The position numbers and the translations under genes were made by a program. The notes beneath the pieces are model-generated. The model saw nothing but the letters and a program-made list of their open reading frames with translations, did not search any database and had not been told where the DNA came from. From the NCBI GenBank assembly GCA_028274465.1, contig CM051457.1, positions 15,055,097 through 15,119,096 on the forward strand: a stretch of DNA of 64,000 nt, in the 5' to 3' direction. Below, piece after piece: positions 25,991 through 37,400 of the stretch (its first letter is position 1; every line of letters begins with the position of its first letter). Source of the stretch: Plantago ovata (Eukaryota > Streptophyta > Magnoliopsida > Lamiales > Plantaginaceae).

Positions 25991-28543
25991 TTACTTCCGT
26001 TTGGAAGCTCTTCGGCTTTCCAGTTTCCTTCGAGCAGCTTCAAACTCTTCTTCACTTGGCTCTGGAGGTGCTTCAGCTCCACCATACCTTTCAACGAGGG
26101 AAGAAAACATTGAATCAACTTTGCCTTTCCTCTCGTTCTGACGCTGAGCTATCATTGCATACAGGTCACTGGGATTTTTCTTCGACCTGAATCATTTCAA
26201 GTGAATCAAGTATGAACACAAAGTTATGCCTTAGTTCAGAGTACTGTTATGATTGATCAAGAGCCAAATATATGACTTACTTCTTTCTTGGTCTTAACGG
26301 GCTTGTGGGAGGTTTCATTTTGGACACTTTCTTCGCCCATTTCTGATATGCTTTGGTCGACTTTACTTCTCCTATAGATATAATGACACATGAAAGCATT
26401 AGCATGCAGGACAGCAATAGGAATACTGCCAGGACTGACACAAAAAATGTTCTGGAAGTAGAACTATGATAAAGTTGAAATATCGAACTTGCATACAGAA
26501 AAGTGCCTCACACCTGCATCAATAACCTCATCAATTATATCCTTGAACCGATGCGAATCTAGTTTGGGATCAGAGCAGAGCATGCAGGAAAAGAGCCTGG
26601 AGACAGTTCGGTAACATAAGGAAAAACATGGAACCAAATTAATCAAATATGCAAGAATTCAACTAGAAAGTACCTACATGTCCATATTTCCCTTCACACT
26701 CTTGTAAAGCTCAAGTAGATCCTTTTTCTCTGTATCAGATCCTCTGTAATTTGCTTCAAACTCTTCAATGTCAGCCTCAGTGACCTGAAGGTAATATTAG
26801 ATAAGACTTCCATATTATCAACAACAGAGAAGAGCTGTCAAAGCAACAGCGTAATAACCTTTTATACATAGTTCGAAAATATGTCTTCAAGTCCTGGATA
26901 TCGTCTCCAGCAAGGTCCTGATAACAAGCAAAGAACAAGACCATGTCAGAGTGAGATGCGCATCCCTGTATATAATCTAAAAAGTAATAGCATGGTCCCT
27001 CCTTATCATTGAGATGATACATTTAGCGTGCATGAAGTGAAAGTGAGATGGGTTCATTGGTCTGTTAATCAGCCCCATCAATAAAGTGATGAGAAGTTTC
27101 AAGTCCAAGAAATGTTAAAATGTGGAATCATGATGTACAAGGACAGAGATAATGATTCATCAAACGAATGCACCATACACCAAGATTGGCTTATTAATGA
27201 GAAAGTTCAAGTGAACATGCGGCAAAGCAATAGGAATGAGCAAAAGAATATGACTGATGCTCAAACATGGATTCAAATGATGAAATGTACATAAAGTGGA
27301 CTAAGTATGATTCTGGTATTAAAACAGCTTCACATGAAACATAAATAAACAACTGCATAACATTCATTAGGAGAGGAGAGCCCGTGTGTGACATTCCAAT
27401 ATCTATACTATACTTCAGTACCATAAAAATAATTAAAAGAAAAAGAGGGTCTCCTCATGACTTACAGCATCATCAACACAACCAGTCTGGTCATACACTG
27501 CCCGTTTCTCTTCGTCACCAAGGATAGACATAATCTTCTGCAGCTGTTGAAATTTCTCCTTGGCATCCTGCATTAACAATCATGAGTCATGAATCCTGCA
27601 AACCAATGAGATATACACAGTAGCAGAAGCAAAATCTAATACACCCGTAATACTATTTTACCTCATCATCAGGGTTTTTGTCAGGATGCAACCGCAGAGC
27701 TAGCTTGTAGTAAGCTTTCTTAATCTCCTGCTGGGAGGCAGCCTTGTCTACTCCAAGAATCTGAAACACATATGTCCATTAAACAACTACTTGCCGCTAA
27801 GAACAGTCAGCTAAAATCAACAACTCACTCAAATTGGCAACGTAACAGATACTAAGCAACTCAACTTCCATGATCAAAACTCAATACAACATTGTGGACA
27901 TGGCAGTTGTAACACACAAAGGCTCAAAAGCTCAACAGAAAATCATTAGCCCTTCTATTGCATACTGATTCTGTCACCCCCATCGTTTTCCATACTGATA
28001 AAAAAAAATGTTACTTCTAAGCATAAAGGTCAAATTTAGCTCCTCTATTCAAGCTATGTAACTATTGCCTATTGGCAAAATAGTTTTCGAATGTAATTAC
28101 GCATACAATCACCCCATCCATGTACTCAAACTGTATAGTGTCTAATTTCTCTAGATGCCATCAATACACAACTTCTCAATCCACTTAACTTTACATCTGT
28201 GCAATCTCCTGTAAACTTATTTACAGCACATGAAATGAAATTCAGTAACAGCTCGAGTATATTCAACAACAATCTCACCATTACCATATAGCTTCACTTC
28301 AACAATCCAATTAAACCTCAATAAAGTAACCTAATGTCCAACAATTTCAAAATTAGGGCAAACGTAAATTGGTACTAAATTCTGATGAACTAGTACAGAA
28401 ATGTAAACTTTGAGATCGAAAGATGGAAAACAAGTTACCTCATACAAGCTTTTGTGGTTGGAGGAAGAAGATCCCTCTGTGTTTTCAAATTCCTCGTCTT
28501 CCGAGATCTCCTCTTGAACCCTAAATTTTCTTTTCTTCCCCAT
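25991..28543 (-). pseudogene. DNAJC9-like J-domain protein, apparent 1-nt frameshift
   Basis: Eight exons on the minus strand: 28543-28439, 27760-27662, 27567-27466, 26917-26859, 26784-26678, 26596-26514, 26371-26281 and 26186-25991. They encode an acidic N-terminus, a J domain with the HPD motif ([13 protein letters not shown]), the VTEADIEEFEANYRGS segment, CSDPKLDSHRFKDIIDE and a basic C-terminus. Layout and length (about 280 residues) match plant relatives of DNAJC9, a nuclear HSP70 co-chaperone for histones in animals. All junctions close except exon 4 to exon 5: exon 4 ends ATG TAT AAA AG before a good GT donor, while exon 5 needs phase 0. The sum is 842 nt, one short of 281 codons. Either one A was lost from the run or there is a sequencing error; read literally the product stops soon after exon 4. 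All else looks intact. Confidence 0.8.
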
Positions 28544-28715
28544 TCCGAAAAATCCAAGCTTTGCTCAGAAACCACCGGATACTATTCGGAGTTTTTTTTC
28601 AGTGATAAAATTGGGATTTTTTAACGAGGAGAGGATAGTGAAAAATTCTCAAGAAAAAAGAAGAAGATAGTGAAATTTATAGCAACCGTGAATTGGGCCT
28701 AATTCTTTTCTTTCC

Positions 28716-29532
28716 CGCCATATATGCAAATTTTTTAGTTTATGTACCGTAACTTTATCCCACTTTAATTTTTTTACCATAACTTTTCACTTGTTAATTT
28801 ATGTACCACATGTTTATCCCAACTTTAATTTTAGTACTCCGGTGGTATTTTTCGGTAGAATTAGGGTTTTTGGTCTAATTCATCTCCAATTTAGTGTAGT
28901 GAATTAGACATCAGAGCGCCTTAATTCGCACATTCGAACTTGACTAATTCACCTGAAATGAAAATAAACTTATACGAACAAATATTTTAAATATTTTTAA
29001 AAATAAAAAAGTAATTCTTTCGACAATACGTAACTAGCAAATAAAAAAAATTATTTTTTAGAAAATAAAAAAAATATAATTTTTACGGAACTAGATATTT
29101 ATTTTTTTCTTTTTATGAAAAATATATCATGGCAAATGATAAATTAATAATAATAATCATAAAAAATGTATTGTCGAAAGAATTAGTAATGATTTTTTTA
29201 TTTTAAATTATTTTTAAAAAACAACTTGTTCATTTTTACTTTGTTTATTCTCTAAAAAATTTAAAATATTTGTTCGTATGAGTTTATTTCATTTCAGGTG
29301 AATTAATCAAGTTTTAATGAATGAATTAAGATGTTCTGAGGTCTAATTTGTTAAATTGGGGATGAATTAGACCAAAAACCCTAATTTTACCGAAAAATAC
29401 GACTGGAGTACTAAAATTAAAGTTGATGTAAACATGTGGTACATAAATTAACAAGTGAAAAGTTATGGTACAAAAACTAAAGTGAGGTAAAATTACGGTA
29501 CATAAACTAAAATTTCTTCTTTCGCCATATAT
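28716..29532. mobile_element. Long fold-back (Mutator-like) non-autonomous element
   Basis: The left arm (28726 to about 29030) and right arm (about 29165-29522) are inverted copies of one another over roughly 300 bp, e.g. TTTATGTACCGTAA on the left against TTACGGTACATAAA on the right, and TTCTTTCGACAATAC against GTATTGTCGAAAGAA near the centre. Both outer edges carry CGCCATATAT (28716-28725 and 29523-29532), a 10 bp direct repeat compatible with a Mutator target-site duplication (8-11 bp). No transposase frame. A transcript through it would form a long hairpin. It sits about 170 bp upstream of the DNAJC9-like start codon. Confidence 0.75.
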
Positions 29533-30950
29533 AGAGGTTTCCCATCGATAGGTTTGTTCGATCCGTATGAAATTTTTTAAACTAAATTAAATTGAATAAA
29601 ATTAAATTTAATTAATTTCAATTCAACTTATTCAAATTTTACGAATTATAAAATTTAACTAAGCAAAATTGAATATAACTTAATAAATTTGAATTCAAAA
29701 TGATCTTATTGTCCTATATCACGTTTATATAGTGGTGTTTGGAATAACTTGTTCACTCGGTCAATTAATTTCAGGGAAAAATGAGTTTTGGATGTTTATA
29801 ATAGCTTCATATCTAGTACTACTATTAAATTAAGGGTTAATTATAAATTGGTGAGGTTCCTAATAATTTCTTACATATTAGTGATACATGATAACTTTAT
29901 TAAAAATTAGTGTCTAAATAGTTATTGACAAGATTAACCTTACTTGATTTTAGCAACTAATCTAATAACTAATATTATAAACTTAATACTCTATTAATTT
30001 GTTCATTAAGCAAGCATCAAATCCTTAATTTTATACTCCATAATATTTAGGAAATAGACGGCTTCTCTCATCAGTTGATAATAGATGGCTTCTCTCATCT
30101 TCCGAAAATTTCTCCAGCAACTTCTTAAAGGAATCGTGATCCTTGAATTGTGATTCTTGGTTAATTCTATCCATCTTCCATTAAACGGTTGTTTACTTTG
30201 GGAACTATTTTATATTCACAAGCATCCTTTGGGATCGTTCCCAAGCATCTCACTCGTCAAGCAACACGGTGGTGTAGGGAAGTATCTCTCTGGACGATTC
30301 ATCTATTTAATCGTGTTTTAAATTCTGGTTTATGGTTTAGCTCAACCCTTAATTTTCGGCATGCATCGGTCTCAAAGTGGTTTGAATATGGTTCTTGAAT
30401 CAAGTATTAGAAAAATTGTAATTTTACATAGTAATGGTGCTTGTGATTCTTGATGCTTATGCTATGCCGAATAGTTTGCAATGCTTGAAAATAATTGTAT
30501 AGATTTAGGTACTCACGTTGCTTTCATTGTAATGGTGCCTGTAATTCTTGTGTTTGTGATTTTTGACAAGTAGCAGATTATTGATCATGATGATAAAACA
30601 TTGGTACTTGTAGAATGAGTTTAAGAATGGCAATCAAATGCTTGAAATTGATACCGATTAATTCGACATGAAATCAGAGAAAAGCGTAAAAGTTCAAATG
30701 GGATGACCAACAATAACTAATATTTGAGTAAATTTAGGAGTGAAGTTAATTAGTTTAATACTAAAATTAGTACAATTAGTAATTTATAAATAAGTTTTCA
30801 CTAATTTTTAATAAATAAATTAGGTCACACTAATTTGGCATAAAGAATTGAAAGTATCACTACTTTATAAATATCTCTTAAATTAAGTTTGATAAGTTAA
30901 AGTGGGAGAAGTTAGGTTGAAGCTCTGACTTTAAGTTCTTCATAACTCGA
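29533..30950. other. AT-rich intergenic region
   Basis: No supported gene on either strand. There are T/A-rich stretches and a few short frames (for example 30189-30398 on plus) without recognisable similarity. Confidence 0.4.
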
Positions 30951-30952
30951 AT

Positions 30953-31300
30953 CATACTCAGATGGATTAATTCGGAGCAAGATCTGCATCCGGGGCTCGT
31001 TCTAAAAATGAAAAAGGCATCATTCGCGATCGAATGACAAGCTTAATGTGTGGCAACTCCCAAATTTGAAGTGGTAGACTATAGTATGCATGCCTCCTCA
31101 ACCGTTGAGACTTATGGTTTAGTTTTAATAAACCGTCTGCTGTCGATAACATGCTGAGTTCAGGGACACGGATTTCATAATCTTCTGGAAAACTTGCCAA
31201 TTATATAGGAAACGTCAAAGCTTCAAATGAACGAGCAGTTCCTGGTAACTCAAAAGTCAAAGATCCTCAAGGCTCAAGCAGTGCTCATCATCTTATGATG
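30953..31300 (-). pseudogene. Second NLR LRR-domain fragment
   Basis: Read leftward, ASFPEDYEIRVPELSM and then YSLPLQIWELPHIKLVI resemble the LRR part of R1/late-blight type NLR proteins, where segments like LPxQIWxLxxLKHV recur. Upstream (31210-31300) an SLEDLR-like piece appears in another frame. The open part is only 77 codons, with no NB-ARC domain. Best read as a decayed resistance-gene fragment. Confidence 0.45.
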
Positions 31301-31774
31301 GAGCTCATGTATGCCCAATACTCCGGTATTTTGTTAGACATTCAGATAAGCCACGCCCTTTACACAACTCTTGGCAATTTTCTTTCCACATTTTTCGAGT
31401 TCGGCAGGGCAAACTTGTTACCCAAAACCATGTACATCTACATGAACATTAGAACCATGTACAATTATTATATGGGACGATGTCATTACGCTTAGAGGTA
31501 TCGTTACGCAAGTTTCAACATGAAAATTATCACAAACATATATATGGAACATTATAAACACTCACAAAAGCTTGTAACATAAAACCAGATCAAAAGTAAC
31601 AGTAACAGTACAAAAATACGAGCCTTCTTGACAGGATGGGACTCAAAGGTCGAGCATGTAGTAGCTTTAAAAACAAAAAAAGCTCATGCCTACAAAACTA
31701 TTTCAACAAAGAAAGTAAGAAACCAGTTCCACGAGGCCAAAGACCGGCTTTTATTTCATCCCAAAACTCATTTT
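31301..31774. other. 3' flank of the L16 gene
   Basis: Contains the presumed 3' UTR of the minus-strand L16 gene. No other gene was supported. Confidence 0.4.
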
Positions 31775-32534
31775 CTATTCGTTCCCTGAACTAATAAACT
31801 GCGTTCGAATGGGTATTTTGGAAGCTGCTATTAAAATAGCCCTTTTAGCTATATCTTCACTTACCCCACTCATTTCATATAGTATTCTGCCCGGTTTAAC
31901 AACAGCTGCCCAATATGCAAGGGATCCTTTCCCCCGGCCCATACGCACTTCCGCAGGTTTTGCTGTAACAGGTTTGTTTGGAAATACACGGACCCATATT
32001 TTTCCACCACGACGAGCAGTCCGTGTCAATGCAAGTCTGCCTGCTTTGATTTGTCTAGAAGTGATCCGAGCAGGTTCAAGTACCTGAAGAGCATATCTAC
32101 CGAAAGCAATAGGATTGCCTTTATACGATACTCCCTTTATTGTTGTTCCTTTATGTTGCTTAGAGAATCCCTGCAAATTCAATACAAATGAGGTTCACGT
32201 GTCAAAAGAGGTGTATACTATGTAATAAATACAGTTCATTTCATCTCTAATTAATAACTACCTTATTGGTGCACATAGATCTGAATTGCTGATTAAGAAG
32301 AAATGGATGATTAGCTGCTGCTGGTGGTTTTGGCCTTGGAAGAACTGGGTTAAAAGTTGAGGTAGTGTAAGCACTTCTCAAATGTGCAATCACTGGATTT
32401 GCATTTGGACTGTTGGGTAGGAACGGCAGTTTGGAGCACAATCCTAAACTGCTGCTGGGTTGGTGGTTAAGTAAATGGTTGTTGAGTTTCCCCACCAGAC
32501 TATAAACCACTCGTGAACGTGCCAAATTTGCCAT
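31775..32534 (-). CDS. Nuclear-encoded plastid-type ribosomal protein L16 with targeting presequence
   Basis: Two exons, 32534-32262 and 32170-31775, join in phase 0 after the presequence (CTNK then GFSKQHKG) to give 222 codons. Exon 2 is a full uL16 domain ([64 protein letters not shown]). These segments follow the chloroplast-type L16 rather than the plant mitochondrially encoded L16. The 91-residue exon 1 product (start [13 protein letters not shown]) is rich in Arg and Ser and ends RSMCTNK, like a mitochondrial presequence. uL16 sits near the peptidyl-transferase centre of the large subunit. An in-frame upstream ATG at 32618 would add 28 residues. A probable 5' UTR intron ends at about 32633 (CTGCAG acceptor). 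Organelle targeting is inference. Confidence 0.88.
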
Positions 32535-33666
32535 TGCTTCGTTTTGTTGGATAGTTGAACTTCTGTTCTTATTAGAGACCTCAGATATACATCCACGGGC
32601 TCTCAAGCTCTTTTTCACTTAAAACTAATCCTGCAGAGAAAATACGGACGCTAATCAATCAACCATGGAAAAATTATTCCCCATATAGTATCACTTATTT
32701 GCCAGTACTAATGTATTTGATTTTCTTGTTTTTTTCCCAGCACGAAACTGAAATCTATTAAGCCCAAAGAAAGAGTTACAACACACAGAGCGATATACCG
32801 CACAACAGACAACTACATAGCAGCTCAGGCGTTGACTCTACACAATACAACAAAACCTCAGGTATAAACCAAACAGGCCGACCCAAAACAATACTATGAA
32901 CTAGGTTCATGATCAAATTAATAGATCAACTAGGAACTAGCTATCTAAAAGGTCTAGGACAACAGCCAATTCTATTTTTTCAGTTACTAACAATCCAAAA
33001 TACAAATCAAGAGTAAATGTAGGTCCAACCCAAATAGAAACTCCAAGATCCATCGAGTTTCTTTTGCCATGTCAGTTTCCCCATACTAATGAAAATTAAG
33101 TTGTATTTATCTTTTCTACGAATTTATGTAATCGATAAAGCATAGCATGAGTTATGGGAAAATCTCTGTAGTAGCCCCAGTCAAACAGCAATATTGGTTA
33201 TTTGGTTGTTGCAAATATTATAAGACAAAACGGAGAAATGGCTAAACTCATTCATCATTTATGCACTAAAGCATGTTGTAGGATAGATCAAACCTCGTTT
33301 TGGAAATCAGGTACAGTAGAGAAGAAGAGGCAGATACACAATTTACATAAACCCATAGAATCAGGATCAGGTATTCAGGTGCAGTTAGTGAAGATGAAGG
33401 AGCAGATCGAAACGCACTTTATAATTTATACTAACCTACTTTCAAAACCCGCAGAACTTAAACAAAAGTAATAACTAAGAACCGATTATCAAAGCAAGAA
33501 GAATTAGGGCAAATACTTCAGAGGAGAAGTCGAGATTATTACCTCCATTGATTCGACTTTCCTGGAAGTGGAAGAATTAGGGCATACTTCAACTCCAACA
33601 GTTGTCAGCTAGACTAGATCACATGAGAGATAAATGTTTCAAGAACGAGTAACGAAGTGATCTCAC

Positions 33667-33704
33667 AAGCCCAATTATAATTAGGCCCAATCCACAAGGC
33701 CCAA
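33667..33704 (-). promoter_or_regulatory. Site II-type promoter motifs upstream of the L16 gene
   Basis: Three GCCCA motifs (AAGCCCA at 33667, GGCCCA at 33684 and at 33699; TGGGCC/T on the minus strand) are clustered here. Such site II elements are typical of plant ribosomal and mitochondrial protein genes. They lie about 1.1 kb upstream of the L16 ATG, consistent with transcription starting near 33600 and a long 5' UTR intron. Confidence 0.5.
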
Positions 33705-34412
33705 TAAATACCGGTAAACATTCATAAATAGAAAAAGAAAAAAAAAAACTAAATTACCAAGTTTGGTTTTGTAGCCTTAAAAATATACAATGCACCACGG
33801 TAAAGGTCGCTCTCTAATTTTTTTCCACTATGGTACCAGACTGATTCCTTAATTCTCACTTACTTCATCCATCTCTCCAAAAGTTTCTCATTTAGAAATG
33901 TTGATTTTTTTAGGGATTTTATTTTACCTTATATTAATCCTAAATCATAAATTCAGCAAAACTTTAACCTTCTCAAAACAGTTCCTTATAATACAAATCG
34001 AATTCCAAAAGTTTTTGCTTTTTGTTAGTGATAGTAGTTAAATATAATTAGAATGGACCAAATTGTAAAATACAAAAAGAAAAAGAGGACTCAAGTGGGA
34101 GAAAAAAATATTACTACAACTAATTTATACTTGGTGAGTCGTGGCTTTAAGGGGACCAAAAAAAAGGGCCAGTGAGAGGGAAGCACGTTGAGAACACGCG
34201 CCAATGGAAAAAAACAGAAGAAAAAAAAAGAAAACCCCAAATTAGCATTTACGCCGTTTGAACCGGTCATCGTTCCTTCCTTCATTCATTCATTCATTCA
34301 TTTCTTCCAATCAACAAATCTTCGTCTCCTCTTCTGTTCTCAAATCCCCATCATTATTTCCAATCTACCAGATTCCAATCTTCTTCTCTCCTCTCTCTTC
34401 TTATTTTCTAAA

Positions 34413-37400
34413 ATGACTACACCAGTGGTCAACAAGAATCTTCCACCCGGTCTCGTTTCAAATCTCCAACAAGTCCTTGCCGCTCGCAAACCCACCCCCG
34501 TCACCGACGAAGATGAAACTAAGACCGAAGAAACGCCCCAACAGGACCCCCACTCTGATAAGCCCATTATACTTGTTACCAGTAGTGATGGCCTTGAGTC
34601 TCCGGGCCTCTCTCATCTTGTTGACGCACTTGTTCGTCAAGCTATTTACAGTGTCCACGTCGTTGCTCCACAAGCGTCAGAATCATTTCCCTCAACCTAC
34701 TTTTTTTTTTTTTTTGCTATGCGTTCCGTTTATTTTTTAAGGGATTAGTATTGCCTAGCTCTATTTTCGATTTTGGTGAATGTTGAGTTTTTTCTTTTCT
34801 TGAAGTTGAGAGGTTGGGTTGGTTAATGAAAATGGTATTTGATATTCCATTTTTTAATTATTTTCATAGGTTTAAGTATCTAAGTACAATAGACTAGGAT
34901 GGAGAACAAGAGTAAGGATGATGTATGGATGGATGATGACACATAAATGATTTTGGATTTTGGTATAGTGGATGCTTTTTTTAATTTGTAACGAAAATCG
35001 TATGCTAATCCAAGAAAGCTTGATCATTTGGTGATGATAATCTAAAATCAATCCCAAACACCCGGTTATACATACTTTCTCAGTCTTCAGTTTATTTGCT
35101 CTGTTTATTATTGGCTTGTCTTTTTCTGTTTTTGTTCATGGAGGGTTATTTACATTTTCAGATACGATCAGTATTTTGACACAAGCTTAGGTTATGTGAT
35201 TTTGTTTTTCTCATCTTTATCCATTTTCTGGTGAAATGCTGGGCTTTGTGATGGTGCTGGGACAGGGTAATGAGTCTAGGTTTTGTAACTTTTATTGGTG
35301 AGATGCTGATTTTTGTGATTATGCTGGGGCAGGGATGAATCTACATCCGGTCATGCCCTGTCGGTTAAGAAGACAGTTGAGGTGGCTTCTGTGGAAGTTA
35401 ATGGTGCTATTGCCTATGAAGTCTCAGGTAAGATCTTCTTGCTATTCTGTTGTTTATCACGTGTGTTCTGATTAAGTACTAAGTTATGATGTTCTATATA
35501 CAACGTTCAGGAACTCCGGTGGATTGTGTTTCCTTAGCATTATCTGGTGCACTTTTTTCATGGTCAAAGCCACAATTGGTATGAATTTGATATCTTCAAC
35601 AGGTTGGTGTCTGTTTTTTTACATTACTCAATGCTTGAGTTTGTTATTTGTTTGCTTGGGTTGTAGGTAATAAGTGGGATCAACAAGGGTTCAAGCTGTG
35701 GCCACCATGTGTGAGTTGTTTTACCTTTTCATTTCTTGTGTCGCTTTTGAGCCTAAAGTTCAGTATTCCTTCTATCAATCCGTACAAGTGCACCTCTTAC
35801 AGAGATAGTTCAATCATTCTAGTTTTTACTCTGGAGTTGCTGCTGGAGCTAGGGAAGCACTAGTTAATGGCGTGCCATCCATATCTATATCTCTAAACTG
35901 GTATGTTCGTCCTCAAAACTATTTACTAAATACAATTCCTAAGTTCTAACTCTTATTTTGATTGACGTGTTTGTCTGATTTCTTGCAGGAAAAAGGATGT
36001 CAGCCAGGAAAGTGACTTCAAGGATGCTGTAACTGTGTGCTTACCGATAATTAATGCAGCGATGCAAGATATAGAGAAAAGTGTTTATCCTAAAGGATTC
36101 TCGTTGAATTTGGACATTCCAACATCACCATTGGCAAACAAGGTATTGTTTGTTTACCCCATTCTGGATAGTTCGTGTCTATTGGACCGATTTTCATATT
36201 GTAGAAAGACTCATTTGGTTGCTGGTTTCTATCAGGGAAATAGAAGTAGTATTTTTATGCACATGATTTGTAGTTCAGCACTGATCTTATATCTATAATC
36301 TTGCCTGTGTCCAGTTGTCAAACTTTGAAATTTTGTGTTGCCTTTGTGTTTAATGCTCTCTTTGATCATTTTGTTTTCTGAGCCTGTATGGCTTGATGTT
36401 TATCCAATTAATCTGTAGCATAGTTTATATTGAACAACAAACCATAGTGTAGACATGATCTATAGCTCTGTTAATTCTTGCCGTAGCGATGCATATAGTG
36501 AGTACTATTTGAAAAAGTATATTGACAAGCATGTCAAGGATATATCATTATACTCTCCATCCCTGTTCCAGTGAATACTTTGCTTTTGGGCATCTATATT
36601 AAGACAGTGTAAATAATGATTGAAGTGGTGGTATTTGATTGGATAATGAATAAAGTTGTAAGTAAGGTATTGTTTGAATAAACAGTAAATAAAAATGGAT
36701 AGTAGGTGGTAAAGTTGTAAATAGGGGCGTGTTAGAACTTATAAGGGTAATGGCGGACTATTGTGGAGAACTTTTTTTGTAAAGCATGAAATGATCATGT
36801 AATACAAGCGGAGGGAGTACTTAACTACTTCAGCGAATTTTGGTTTATAAACAACTACAAGTATGAGTAAACAGATTTAAAGTGCTGACGGAGAAGTCTG
36901 CTCCATTGTTTCCCAGATTTATATCAGCTTATTCTACCATTGTATTCGGTATAGCTTCTGCTCCATTTGTTAATTACTGGAGTTCTTTGACATTAATTGT
37001 GCTATGCAGTTTAGTATTTCTGGTACTGAGTGATCATAAGCTAAGTGGTTTATTACCGGTAACAACAAAATTGAAATCCATAAGTATCTAATGATGATCT
37101 ATGTACAAAGTACAATATTTTGGGATGAAATCATGACCAAGTCTGGGATAATCATAACCTTTTTTTTTTTTTTTTGAGTCCATTGGAGATGACTTATAAA
37201 TGAGTCTACAAAGTAACTCTTGCCAATATAGCATGTGATTCTTTCCAGTCTATCGAGTTGTTTGATGCTGGAAAGTTCAAACATTCTTGGTCTAGCTAGT
37301 TTATGTTGAGTTATTAATATTACCTGCTTATATGAATATAGGCTATTCTTGTTCTGTAATGGGAGTGGGAGAGCTGATATGGTTTCATCCTGTAACATTC

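Noticed and set aside
31809..32087. 92-codon plus-strand frame over the L16 gene
   Set aside because: Antisense shadow of the conserved L16 exon.
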